NCBI GenBank assembly: GCA_050247255.1
Contig: JBFWUM010000018.1
Span: forward strand, 10,850-74,849
Reading direction: 5' to 3'
DNA length: 64,000 nucleotides
Source of the DNA: JBFWUM01 sp050247255
Lineage (GTDB): Bacteria > Acidobacteriota > Vicinamibacteria > Vicinamibacterales > UBA2999
Shown here: piece by piece, positions 34,288-62,222 of the stretch
How the letters are laid out: each line of letters begins with the position of its first letter
How positions within the stretch are numbered: the stretch's first letter is position 1
Program-made: the position numbers and the translations under genes
Notes under the pieces: model-generated
Databases searched by the model: none
Told to the model about the DNA's origin: nothing
The model's input: the letters and a program-made list of their open reading frames with translations, nothing else

Positions 34288-37200
34288 TCAAATCGTCCCG
34301 AGGAAGTCGTCGAGCTGCTGTTCGCTGAGCCCGGCGTAGTCGAAATCGGACGACGTCAACTCGGTGTATGTGCGTCCGCATGTGTGGCCGACAATCGCCT
34401 CGAGCTGCGCCAGGATGTGCGACAGGAACCGCGGGGCGCCATCGGCATCGGGACCGTCGGCGGCGTAGCTGAGGGTCACGTCCAGGCGCCCGTCCACCAC
34501 GACCGCCGTGACTTCGAGCGGCCACGGCGCCGCGAGGTCCGGCAACGCGGTGACCGGCCCCTGTTCCGGCGCGGGAGCAAACCACGATTCACCGGCGGCG
34601 TCGAAGCGCCCGAGGTAGTTGAAGGCGAGCGGCGGCAGCGCACCGAGCCGATCGCCCGCGGCGCTCATCTGCCGCAACACCATGTAGCCGGCGCCCTTGT
34701 TCGGGATTGCGCGCAGCGTGTTCTTCACCAGCTTGATCGCCAGGCCAGGATCCGATTCCAGCGGCAGGTCGACCTCGAGCGGGTACATCGATGTAAACCA
34801 GCCGACGGTGCGCGACACGTCAATCGCCTCGCCAAGCGGCTCGCGGCCGTGCCCCTCAACGGTGATCGCGCAGGACCGCGAGCCGGTCCACGCGGTCCAC
34901 GCGCGTGCCAGCGCGGTCAACAGCAGGTCGTTGATCTCGGTCGCGTAGGCCTGGTGGGCCCGGGTGAGGAGATCGGCCGTCATCTCCGCCGAGAGGCTGC
35001 CGGAGATGCGGCGACGGTCGGCCTGGCGGCCAGGCGACGCGGGCGCAGACGATCGCTCCCACCGCGGCAACTCCGGCAACAGCGCCGTCTCGACCGCGCG
35101 CTCCTGGTGTGCCACCCAGGCGGCATACGACGCGGTCGGCGCCGGCAGTTGCTGCACGGGGTGCGACAGCAGGCGATCGAGATCCTCGAGCAGGATGCGC
35201 CACGACACGCCGTCCACGATCAGGTGGTGAGCGGTGAGCAGCAGGCGCTGGCCGTCGGGCACGTCGTAAAGGACCGCCGACCAGAGGGGCGCCTGTTCGA
35301 GCCTGAAGCGCAGCTGCTCCGCCGCGGCATGGCGCGCGAGATCATCCGCAGGCGCAGCGGACGTCCGTAGGTCGATGCGCTCAACGCGCGGCCTGCACGC
35401 GGAGGGTTCGAGCACCTCCTGCACCCAGCCGCTGCCCTCGCGCACGAACCGGCAGCGCAGCATGCCGTGGTGCGCCATCAGGGCCGCGCACGCCGCCTCG
35501 AGCCGGGAGGCATCGAGCGGGCGCTGCACCTTGAGCAAAATCGCCTGATTGAACGCGGTCGCCGGGCCGTAAGTGTCGAAGAAGAAGCGCTGGATCGCCC
35601 CGAGCGGCGCGCGCCCCGACCGCGGCTCGTCGGCCACGGGCGCGGATTGGCGGCGCTGGAGATGCGGCGCCAGCTGCTCGATGGTCGGATGCTTGAACAG
35701 ATCGCGGATCTCCAGCGTCCAGCCGGCATCGCGCAGGCGCGAGGCAAGCTGCAGCGCCTTGATGGAATCGCCCCCGCTCGTGAAGTAGTTGTCGCGCACA
35801 CCGTCGGGTGCGCGATTGAGCGTGTGCGTCCACGCGGAAACCAGCGCGGCCTCTGCCTCGGTCGCCGCCTCCCGATACTCGGCCCCCGATGGCAGCAGCG
35901 TCGCCGTCTCCGGGTCCGGCAGTTCCTGCCGGGACACCTTGCCCGACGCGTTGACAGGCAGCGTCTCGAGAGGCACGAAGTAGGCCGGGATCATGTAAGC
36001 CGGCATCCGCGCCGCCGCGAACGCCCGCAGCTCGATCGCCTCCAGCCGGCCGCGCGCGACGATGTAGGCGACGAGCTCGCGGTGGCCCTTGCGCGTCTGT
36101 CGCGCCTGCACCGAGACGGCGGCAATCGCCGGGTGCGCGCGCAGGTGATGCTCCACCTCGCCGAGCTCGATGCGGTGGCCCAGCACCTTCACCTGGTCGT
36201 CGTTGCGGCCAAGGAACTCGATGTCGCCATCGCGGCGGAGCCGGCACAGGTCGCCCGTGCGATACACCCGCGCGTCGCCAGTTCCCGGCAGGCGCACGAA
36301 GCGTTCCCCGGTCAGGGCGGGATCGTTCACATACCCCCGGCCGACGCACTCGCCGCCAATCACGAGCTCGCCGGGGATGCCCGCCGGCACGAGCCGTCCT
36401 TCTGCATCCACGATCGCAGCGACGCAACCGGGCATCGGCCGGCCGATCGGCACGACGGCAGTCATCATCGGTGCATCGGTGGCCGTCAGCCGTCGTGCGA
36501 CGACGTCGACGCAACACTCGGTCGGGCCGTAGACGTTGGTCACGACGATGTCCCGGCCGCCTGGCGTCGCATGCAGTGCGGCAACAAGGTCCGACGGCAG
36601 CGGCTCGCCGCCGATGAGCATGTGGCGAAGCGTTGTCGGCCTCAGGCCGAAGCCGGTGTCCACCAGCAGGCGCAGCAGGGTCGGCGTCCCGTCGCTGGCG
36701 TCGACGCGCATCGCATCCAGCCAGCTGCCCAGCCTGGCGCCGTCTCGTCGCGCCTCGTCCGGAACGATGCAGAGCGTGTGGCCGTGCAGCAGCGTGCCGA
36801 AGATCTGCTGCACCGAGGCGTCGAAGACCGGCGACGCGATGAGCGCGACGCGGAGGCGCCGTCCCGGCGTGTCGTAGGCGAGGTCGCCGAGGCCGTCAAC
36901 CAGGTTGACGACCGATCGGTGCTCGATCATCACGCCCTTCGGCCGCCCGGTCGATCCAGAGGTGAAGATGATGTACGCGAGGTCGGCAGGCGCGGTTGGC
37001 GTGCGAGCGACGCTGGCACGTGAACGTTCGACGTCGGCCCGGATGACCACCGCGCCGCACGCCGAGGCCAGGCGCGCTGCCAGCGGCTCGCACGAGGCGT
37101 CGGTCACGATCGCCCGCGCGCCGGCGTGCGACAACATGAACCGCAGGCGCTCTTCGGGATGGTCGGGCGAGAGCGGCACGTACGGTGCGCCCGACTTGAG

Positions 37201-38942
37201 GACGCCGAGCACCGAGGTGATCAGCTCGACGCTCCTGCCCGTGAGCACGGCCACCGGCGCCGCCGGGGGCAGCGCCAGCGCGCCAAGTGCGTCGGCGATC
37301 GCCTCTGCCCGCTCGCGAAGACCGGCGAACGTCAGCGATGTCGTGTCGTCGCAGACGGCTTCCGCATCCGGCTGCCGTTCGGCCACTGCGTCGAACCACG
37401 AGACGAGGTTGTTGCGTGTGGGGGCTGGCTTTGGGCCCTCAATCACCCCCGGCGTCCGCAGCAGGCCCGTCAGCACGGCATCGGGCGAGCCTGCAAGCTG
37501 CTTCAGCAGCCCGACGTAGTCACTCCACAGATCCTCGATCGTTTCCTGGCGGAACAGGTCGGTGTTGAACTCGACCTCCGCACCGATTCCCTCGTCGCCG
37601 CGGCTGTCGAGGATGAACGAGAGGTCGTTCTTGGCCGCCACGCGATCCATGCGCATCGGCTCGACACGCAGCCCGCTGACCGCGCCGGCGGTGATCGGCA
37701 CGTTCTGCAGGCTCAGTTGCGCCTGGAACAGCGGCATGCGGGACGGATCGCGGTCGGTCGCCACCGCATCGATCACCGCTTCGATCGGCACGTCCTGGCG
37801 CGCGTAGGCGTCGAGGGCCGTCTGGCGAACCTGGCGAAGCAGATCGGTGAAGGTGGCGCCACGCTCGATGCGCAGGCGCAGCACGAGCGTATTGACGAAG
37901 CAGCCGATCAGCGCCTCCAGCTCCGGCCGGCTGCGGCCGGCCACGGGGCTGCCGATCAGAAGATCACGCTGCCCCGAGTGCCGGAACAGCAGCACGCCGT
38001 ACGCGGCCAGCAGCGTCATGAAGAGGCTGCACCCCTGCGCCCGGCCGCACGCGGTGATCGCCGCCGCTACGTCGGGAGGCACAAGCCGATGTAACACCCG
38101 CCCGTTGAACGTCATCATCGCCGGGCGCTCGGCATCGAGCGGCAGCGCGAGGGTTTGCGGCGCGCCATCCAGGTGCGCGGTCCACCACGCGAGGGCGTCC
38201 CGCCCTGCCTCGCTGTGCTGCGCGTGCCGCTGCCCGGCCGCAAACTCGGCGTAGGTCGTCGTCAACGGCGGCAGCGACGCCCGCGCCCCGCGCAGCGCGG
38301 CCGCGTAATGCTGGTTCAGCTCCCGCTGCATGACGCCCAGCGACCAGCCGTCCGCGATGATGTGGTGCATGAACGGCAGCAGCAGATGGTCCTCATCGTC
38401 GAGCGCGATGAGCGTGACCCGAAGCGCATGTGCGCGTTCGAGGTCGAAGGGCCGGGCGGTCTCGTCGAGCACGATCTGCCCGGCGCGCGCCAGGCGATCC
38501 GCGGGGGGGACGTCCGCCAGCGACACGACGTCGATCGGGACGTCGCCGGGCGGGTCGACGATCTGCACGCCCACGCCGTCGACTTCGGCGAACCGCATGC
38601 GCAACGTCTCGTGCCGCCCGGCCAGCGCGGCAAACGCTGCGCGCAGCGCCGGCTGCGACAACGGCCCCGTCAGCCGGAACACCGGCGTGATGCTGTAGGT
38701 GCTGCTCGGGCCCTCGAGCCGGTAGAGGAACCAGATCCGCTCCTGCGCCATCGACATGCGTCCCTGGCGCGGCCGGCTGACCGCGGTCAGGTGGGCGATC
38801 AGTTCACCCGCGCGCGCCTTCGCCTCGGTACGCAGTTCGGGTGTGAACGCCCCCTTCGGCGCCCGGAAGCGCAGCTCCCCCTGCTCGACCCGCAGGTCGA
38901 CGCCGCGCGCGCGCAGGCGGTCGATCAGGTCGGCGAGCGGTG

Positions 38943-38946
<4 letters not shown>
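34288..38946 (-). CDS. NRPS: docking domain-C-A(Gln)-T-E
   Basis: 1552 residues. Residues 1-55 form a TubC-type N-terminal docking domain (LADLIDRLRARGVDLRVEQG, LRFRAPKGAFTPELR). Then C 65-500 (HHIIADGW), A 520-1015, T near 1055 (SGGDSIKALQ), E 1115-1530 (HHLIVDGVSW and EGHGRE) and a docking tail (DFDYAGLSEQQLDDFLGTI). The A-domain code is DAQDLGVVDK, a classical glutamine code, so D-Gln is predicted. GTG at 38946 overlaps the upstream stop as GTGA. The longer open frame to 39270 is only overlap with the upstream gene. Both docking segments suggest ordered contacts with the neighbouring proteins. Confidence 0.94.
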
Positions 38947-46903
<7,957 letters not shown>

Positions 46904-46907
<4 letters not shown>

Positions 46908-49900
46908 AGCAGCAACGCCTCACGGTCGCCAGCCGGCACGCGTCCCTCGATCAACGCGACCTGTGCCGCAAACGTCGAATGCCGGAACACATCGTCAAGG
47001 CTGACGGTGCAGCCCCATTTCTGGCGGATGTGAAAGATGACGCTCGTGGCCAGCAGCGAGTGGCCGCCGAGCGCGAAGAAATCGTCGCCTGGCGCAATAG
47101 AGCCGACGCCGAGGAGCGATCGCCACACGTCGGCGAGCCCGCTCGAGACGTCCTCCGCAGCGCCGAGCGCCGGTGCCGGCTCGTCGGCCGCCGGCTCTTC
47201 CGCGAACTGCTGACGCCTGGTGACGATGACCTGCGTGGCGTCCTGCGCGACGATGCGCAGGAAGAGGTCGCAGGCACGTGCCGGATCGATACCGAATGAT
47301 GCCAGCTCCGCTTCGCGTTTCCGGCGCAGCGATTCGGGCAGGTCGGCCGAGACCGCCATGCCGATGTCTCGCCACGCATCCCAGTTGATCGTGATCGCCC
47401 GCACGCCCGTCCGGCGAAGGGCCGCGGCCTTCACGTCCAGGTAGGCGTTGGCTGCGGCATAAGCGGCCTGCCCGGGTCCGGGCATGTAGGCGGCGAGCGA
47501 CGAGAAGAACACGAGGAAGTCGAGCGAGCCTTCCGCCTGAAGGCGGAAGCCACGTTCGCAGCAGAGGGTACCGAGCACGTCGGCGCCCGAGGTCTTCGGC
47601 CTCAGCACCGCGTCGATGTCGGCGTCGGACGCGCGCCCGAATGCCGCGCCGCTGCCGCTGCCGGCAGCGTGAACGATGCCGTGGATGCGCCCATAGCGGG
47701 CATCCAGGTCGGCGAACACCGCCGCCATCGACTTCGCGTCCGTGGCGTCCGCCTGGTAGACATGAACCGTGGCGCCCCGCTTCTCGAGTTCGGCGATCGC
47801 GGCCGCCGTGCGCGGCTCGTTGCCGCGGCGACTGACCAGGGCAAGCCGCACACGCGTGCGCGAGGCCAGGGCATTCGCGATCGCCAGGCCGAGGGCCCCG
47901 GTGCCGCCGGTAATCAGGTAGACACCGTCGGTCCTTACGGCGTCACGTGGCACGGTGGCTTCCTCGAGCATCGGCGCCGGCACAATCGACGGTGTCCAGC
48001 GCCGCCCGTGCCGCAGGGCGACGATGCGGTCGCGTGGGGCCGATCGCAGCTCGCCGGCAATCGCCGCGGCGGCCATCTCGTCGTCGCCGTCCACGTCGAT
48101 GACGCGCGCGGTGACACCAGGGAACTCCGCCGGGAACACCAGGACGGGACCGATCGGCATCGCCTGCGCCGGATCGAGCGGCTCGTCACCGGTGACGTCG
48201 CATCCACCGCGCGTGATCGCGCAGACCTCGGCGACGCCAAGCTGGCTGACGAGCCCGCGGGCGATGGCGGTCACACCGCGAAAGCCGGCGGTGGTCACCA
48301 CGGCGTCGGCGTCGCTTGACGCCGGCAATTCTGCCGACTCGGTGACCCGATCGCCGGCCGTCCGCAGCTGCGCGGCCACGGCACGCGCGAGGGCGTCGCC
48401 GCCGGTGACCAGCCAGTGGCGGGGCCGCGCTTGTGGCGGCGGGGCAACAGGTGTCCGCGACCACGCCAGGGTCATCAGCCGTGGCTGCTCGGGGTTCCCG
48501 GCGGCAAGCGGCGGCGCCGCCTGCGCGGGGCGTGCGTCGACGGGATCGATCCAGTGGCGCCTGCGCTCGAACGGGTAGGTCGGCAGCGTGATGCGCGCTG
48601 GCTCATCGCCGGCGAAGACACCGGCCCAGTCAATCTCTACGCCTGCGAGCCACGCCTGGCCGAGCGCCGTCACGAGCGCGCGGTGTTCGTTGGTGCGCGG
48701 AAGGCCAGGAAGGATCGCTTCCTTTGGGGATGCGCACTGACGCACGAGGCCGCCGAGCGTCGTGCCCGGGCCAAGCTCCACGAACACCGTCGTCCCATCG
48801 TCGAGGGCGGCTCGCGCAGCCGGGCCGAAGAGGACCGGCTTGCGGATCTGTTGCGCCCACAACTCGGCGTCGGTGCGATCGGCTCGCCGGCCGAGTACCG
48901 CGGAGTAGAAGGCCACGTCCGGGTCGCGGAACGTGAGCGTGGCGAGCGCTGAGCGAAATTCATCGAGCACAGGGTCGACGGCCGGCGAGTGGAAGGCGTG
49001 CGCGGTCTGCAGGCGGCGGATGAACAGCTCGCGTCCGGACACGCGTTGCTCAAACGCCTTCAACGCCGCTTCGTCCCCGGCCACCGTGCACAGGGCCGGC
49101 GCATTCACGGCGGCGATGTGCAGACCGGCAGGCAGGAGCGGGAACAGCTCCGCCTCGCTCAGCCCGACAGCGGCCATGACGCCAGCCGGCAGTCGAGCCA
49201 TCAGCGTGGCACGCGCGGCAATCGCTCGCGCCGCCTCGTCCAGCGTCAGCATCCCGGCGGAGACCGCGGCGGCGTACTCGCCGGAACTATGTCCGAGCAC
49301 GGCGGAGGGAACCATGCCCCAGCTTCGCCACAGCGCGTCGAGCGCAACGCCGAGGGCAAAGAGCGACGTCTGCGCGTAGACGGTCTGGCGGAGCCGTTCA
49401 TCCGCCTTCGTCGACGCCTCCGCAAACATCGCCTCGCGGACATCGGACACGCCGGCCGCGGCGAGCGCAGCGGCACAGCGGTCGAAGGCGTCACGGAAAA
49501 CGGGCTCGTGTGCGTAGAGCTCACGTCCGACCCCCGCTTGCTGCGCCCCCTGACCCGGGAAGAGGAAGGCGATGCGCGGTGCGGCGGCGGGTCGCAACCC
49601 GGCGCGCCGCTGGTCACGACGCAGCGCCGCGACCAGGTCCGATGGGGTATCCGCCACCACCACTTCAGCGTGAGGCAGCGGCTGCCGGCCCGTCGCCAGC
49701 GTCCAGGCGACATCAGCCAGGCGAACGTCAGCGTGCGCCTCGACGTGATCGGCCAGGCGAGCCCGCATGGCGGCCAGCGCCGCATCCGACTTCGCCGACA
49801 GCACCACCGCGCGCGGCACGGGTCGCACGACCCCAGCCGCCGGGGTTGGCGCCTGCTCCAGCACGGCATGGCAGTTGGCACCGCCGAGGCCGAACGAGCT

Positions 49901-51138
49901 CACCGTCGCGCGGCGCGCCGGGCCGTTCGAGGGCCAGGGTGTCGCTTCGGCGGCGACACGCAGCGGCCCGCTTTCGAAGTCGATCTTCGGGTTCGGCCGC
50001 GTGAAGTGCAGCGAGGGAGGAATCGTTCCGTGCTGGAGCGCGAGCACGGTCTTGATCAGTCCGGCGACGCCAGCAACCGCATCGAGGTGGCCGAGGTTGG
50101 TCTTGACCGAGCCGATGTAGCAGCGCCAGTCCGGCGTCCACGCCTCGCCAAGCGCCTGGCGCATGGCGGCAATCTCGATCGGATCGCCGAGCGCGGTCGC
50201 CGTCCCGTGCATCTCGGCGTAGCCGATGCTGCGCGAGTCGACGCCGGCCACGGCGCGCGCCTCGGCGATCACCGCCGCCTGGCCACGCACACCGGGAGCG
50301 GTGAAGCTGATCTTGTCGCCGCCATCGTTGTTGACCGCGGTGCCGAGGATGACCGCGTCGATGCGATCGCCATCGCGCTGGGCGTCCTCGAGCCGCTTCA
50401 GCAGTACGGCCGCCGCACCGCTGCCGCCCACCGTGCCGCCCGCGTCGGCGTCGAACGCGCGGCAGCAGCCGTCGGCCGAGTAGATGCCGCCCTCGACGAA
50501 CAGGTAGCCATTGGCCTGCGGCACACGCAGCGATACCCCGCCGGCAATCGCGACGTCGCATTCGCCGGCAAGCAGGCTCTGGCAGGCCACGTGCACCGCG
50601 ACGAGCGACGTCGCACACGCCGCCTGCACCGTCACTGCCGGCCCGTTCAGTCCGAACTTGTAGGCGACCCGCGACGTGAGGAAGTCCTTCTCGCCGCCGA
50701 CCACCGCCTGGTAAATCGCGCCCACATCGTCGACGTCGAGCGACGGCACGACGTTGCGGATCATGTAGACGTTGACGCCGGCGCCGGCGAACACACCAAC
50801 GACCGGATTCTCTTCGCGTGGCGCGATGCCGCCGCGCTCGAGCGCCTCGTAGGCGCACTCCATGAACAGCCGCTGTTGCGGATCGATGAGCGCTGCGTCG
50901 CCGGGCGAGTAGCCGAAGAAGTCGGCGTCGAACCCGGTGATGTCATCGAGTGCACCATGGGCCGACACGAAGTTCGGGTGATCCGCGCGCGCCGGCGCAA
51001 TCCCGGCGGCAATCAGTTCCTCGCGCGAGAAGCGGCGGATCGACTCCACACCGGCCGCGAGGTTCTTCCAGAGCGTCTCCGGATCGGAGGCGCCGGGGAA
51101 CCGACAGGCCATGCCGACGATGGCAATTGCGTTCGCGC

Positions 51139-51142
<4 letters not shown>
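46904..51142 (-). CDS. PKS module: KS-AT-KR-ACP (malonyl)
   Basis: 1412 residues. KS 3-425 begins almost at the first residue (IAIVGMACRFPG) with no docking coil. The catalytic residues are present (AACATS, EMHGTATALGDP, KTNLGHLD). AT 527-830 has GHSSGEYAAA and the HAFH motif, which indicates malonyl-CoA. A KR follows, with structural part and GVYLITGGTGALG near 1073, and YAAANAYLD further on. The ACP is near 1357 (LGGHSLLATSV). The module adds two carbons to the peptidyl chain and leaves a beta-hydroxyl. It is the only cis-AT visible in the locus. It overlaps both neighbours by ATGA junctions (51139-51142 and 46904-46907). A TGAA-loop palindrome (47530-47549) is translated inside the KR. Confidence 0.94.
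47530..47549 (+). repeat. TGAA-loop palindrome inside ketoreductase coding region
   Basis: CTTCCGCC, loop TGAA, GGCGGAAG, followed by CCAC; identical over 24 bases to the intergenic copy at 9491-9514. Translated on the minus strand as GFRLQAEG, an apparent insertion in the KR just before LDFLVFFSS. Confidence 0.8.
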
Positions 51143-58627
<7,485 letters not shown>

Positions 58628-58727
58628 NNNNNNNNNNNNNNNNNNNNNNNNNNNNNNNNNNNNNNNNNNNNNNNNNNNNNNNNNNNNNNNNNNNNNNNNN
58701 NNNNNNNNNNNNNNNNNNNNNNNNNNN
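58628..58727. other. Assembly gap (100 N) between PKS and NRPS parts
   Basis: A placeholder of exactly 100 N. It must hide the end of a ketoreductase, an ACP, any gene boundary or docking domains, and the first part of a condensation domain: roughly 300 residues or more. Reading frames cannot be carried across it. Confidence 0.95.
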
Positions 58728-61700
58728 CGCGCGGCGGGCCGCCGTGGCGGTCGCCTCGAGCCACGCGTTGGCGGCGGCATAGTTCGCCTGGCCCGGCGCG
58801 CCGAAGGTGCCGGCAATCGACCCGACCAGCATGACCCGATCGACCGACCGCTCGCGGGCAACACGCAGCAGGTGCGTGGCACCCAGGACCTTGGGCCGCC
58901 ACGTCGCCTCAAGGGCATCGCCCGTGAGATTGGCAAGCGACCCATCGCTGGTCACGCCGGCGGCATGCACGATCCCCGCGACTGGAGGCAGTTCAGATGC
59001 GAGACGCGCGAAGAGGCGGTCGACGGCGGGGCCGTCCGCAACGTCCACCTGCTCCACACGCACCGTGGCATGCGCGCGCAGCGCGTCGATGTTCTCTTGC
59101 TGCGCCGCGCCTGGCTCGCGGCGGCCGAGCAACACCAGCGTCCGGGCTCCTCGTTCGACGAGCAGGCGCGCGATGTGCAGCCCCACGTCGCCGAGCCCCC
59201 CGGTGATGACGTAGGTTGCGTCCGGCCGCACGCTGATCGGCTGTGTCGACGTCGCCGCGTCAGCGAAGCCACGGACGAAGCAGGACCCGTCCCGATACGC
59301 CGCATCACCGGCGACGATATCGGCCGCCGCGTGCATCAACTCAGGCGTCGGCTCCTCGGCCGGTGCCAGATCGAGGCAATCGATGCGCAGGCCGGTGAGC
59401 TCGGCGCGCGCCGTTCGCGCGAGAGCCGCCAGTGCCGCCTGCTCCGGGACAGGCGCGTCGCCGTTCACGGCCTCCGCCCCCGCCGTCACGACGATGACGC
59501 GTGATGGACGCGGCGCACGATTCGCAGCCGCGAGAAGCCTGTCCCGCAGCCACGCAAGCGCGCGCGGCGCCTGGTCGGTGGCGACGTCCCGCGGACAGAG
59601 CACGGCCCACTGATCGGCAGGCGTGGATGCCGGCGGCCCACCGGGCCGCACGACGGCGATTCGCCCACGAGACCCGGCGGCCGGCGCAGAGGCAACCTTC
59701 CCGGTCTCTCGCCACACCGGCACCAGCTGCCGCAGCGTGGCTGCCGGTCGTGCCCCGGTGAGAGCGGCTCTGTCCGCAGCGACCAGGACGACGCCGTCGG
59801 CGCTCGCGACAAGATCACCGGCCTGGTTCAGCAGCTCGAGCTGCACTTCGACGCGCTCACCGTCCTGCTGCACCAAGGCGGCCCGGCACACCACGTCGCG
59901 GCCGGCGGCGCGATAGACGGCGAGCCGGCGCACGCTCACCGGCAACAGCAGCCGGCCGTCGGGCAGCCCCGGATACATCACCGCCGCCGCCTGCAGGCAG
60001 CCATCGAGCAGCGCCGGAGACAGCAGCGATCCGGTCGCCGGCGCGCCGTTGGCGGCGACGTCGGCGCACACCACGTCGCCATCGCGTGAGACGCGGCGCA
60101 GCACCTGGAACGCGGGGCCGTACTCGAGGCCTCGCGCGGCGCACGCGCGGTAGACCAGCTCGACGGGGTACTCGTCGCCGCGGGCCTCGGCAATCCTCGG
60201 CGATGGCGCCGACGATGCCTGCCGGATCTCAGCCGACGCGATGAGCGATCCGTCGGCCTCGATGCGCGCCCGCCACACGCGGCCAGCAGACGGCTCGATC
60301 GTCGTGCGAACGACAGCAGCTCCGCCATCGGGAAGCGTCAGCGGCTTCCGGATCGACACCGCCCCAATCTCTATCGCGGCGTCTCCGAGCAGTTGCCGGC
60401 CCGCGCGGAGCAGAAGGTCGACGTATCCGGCCGCCGGAACAACGACCTGACCGAAGACGCGGTGATCGCCGAACCCTTCCGCGCCGCGCGCCTCGAGCGT
60501 GGTGTCAACGGAAACGGGCTCGGCAAGCCAATGCCGGTCGCCGGCGAACGGATACTCCGGCACGCGAACGCGACGGCGCGCCGCCGGGTGGTACAGGCGC
60601 GTCCAATCCACGTCCTCGCCGCCCGCATAGCGCGCGGCCAGCGCGTCTGCCTCGGCCGCCGGCGTGACCACGATGGCGCGGCGATGCCGGAAGTGTTGCC
60701 GCCCCAGCGCGGCGACGGCGGCGATGTCCCGTGCGGCGTCGGGGCGAGCGGCGAGCAATGCGCCGTACTGCTGCGCGAGCGGTTCGAGCGCTGACGGATC
60801 AGGGGCCGAAATCGGTACGACGATCGGTCCGTCCGTTCGCGGCGGGTCGGCCGTCACACCAGCAGCGGCCTCGACGATGACGTGGGCGTTGGTGCCGGTG
60901 AAGCCAAACGAACTGACGGCGGCGATCCGGCGCGGCGTCGCCGGCCAGTCGCGCACCGCCACGGCCACCTCGAGACGCGCGGCTTTCCAGTCGATCGCGG
61001 CACTCGGCGAGGACACGTGCAGCGTCGGCGGGATCGAGGCGCGCTGCAGCGCGAGGACGGCCTTGATGAGACTGGCCACGCCGGCCGCGCCTTCGAGATG
61101 GCCGATGTTGCTCTTGACCGAGCCGACCAGCAGCGGCGCTCCCGTGCGGCTCCGGCCGTACACTTCGCCCAGGCTTCGGGCCTCGATCGGATCACCGAGT
61201 GCGGTCCCGGTGCCATGCGCCTCGACGTAGCTGACGTCGGCCGGGTCGATGCCGGCGTTCTCGAGTGCCTTGCGGATGACCTGCTGTTGCGCCGGGCCGT
61301 TCGGCACCGTGAGGCCGCTGCTCGCCCCGTCCTGGTTGATCGCCGATCCGCGCAGCACAGCCAGGATCGGATCGCCATCACGCTCGGCGTCCGCCAGCCG
61401 CTTGAGGACGACCACGCCGCACCCTTCGCCGCGGACGTAGCCATTGGCGGAGGCATCGAACGGCTTGCATCGGCCATCCGGCGCGAGCATGTTGGCGCGC
61501 GAGAAGCCGAGCGTCGTCTGCGGCGCCAGCATCAGGTTGACGCCCGCAGCCAGCGCGACGTCGCACTCCGCCTGCCGCAGCGACTGCACCGCCAGGTGCA
61601 CGGCGACGAGCGACGAGGAGCAGGCGGTGTCGATCGACATCGACGGCCCGTTGAAGCCGAGGAGGTACGACAATCGGCCGGCGGCCGCGCTCAACGCATT

Positions 61701-62222
61701 GCCGGTGCCGAAGTGCGGCGTGACCTGCGTCCCGGCCGTGGCGAGATGGCGGATCGCGTAGTCGTAGGTGCAGATGCCGGCAAACACCCCCGTCTGGGAG
61801 CCTCGCAAGCTCGCCGGCGGAATGTTGGCGTGTTCGAGCGCGTGCCATGCCTTTTCGAGCAGCAGCCGGTGCTGCGGATCCATGCTCTCGGCTTCGCGCG
61901 GCGCCAGGCCGAAGAAAGCTGCATCGAAGCGCGCGACACCGGAGATGAAGCCGCCGAACGGAGAACTGTCCGGGTGCGAGGCCGCGTCCCATCGATCGGG
62001 AGGCACGCGCGAGATCGCATCCCTCCTGTTCCACAGCAGCTGCTCGAACGCCTCGGCCGAATCGGCGCCGCCGGGGAACCGACAGCTCATGCCGATGATG
62101 GCAATCGGCGCGCGCGCCGCCTCCTCGAGGCGACGGAGGCGCTCGCGTGTCTCGCGCAACTCGGCGAGCGCCCTGGCCATGAGCGCCCTGGTGTCGGCGC
62201 GTGGATCCTGCGGCGACGACAT
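58728..62222 (-). CDS. PKS: docking coil-KS-DH-KR, AT-less, C-terminus lost in gap
   Basis: The start ATG (62222-62220) shares one base with the upstream TAA stop. Residues about 8-35 form a charged coiled-coil docking helix (ALAELRETRERLRRLEEA). KS follows (IAIIGMSCRFPGG, active Cys in DTACSSS, EAHGTGTALGDP, KSNIGHLEG). No AT is present: only about 125 residues separate the KS end from the dehydratase, ending in PEYPFAGDRHW. DH has GDHRVFGQVVVP (catalytic His) and SPALLDGCLQAA (catalytic Asp). KR has YVITGGLGDVGL, a TSD motif at the stereochemistry-determining site that suggests B-type, and YAAANAWLE at the gap edge. The module should yield an alpha,beta-unsaturated acyl chain passed to the Ser module. 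The ACP must lie in the gap. Confidence 0.92.
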
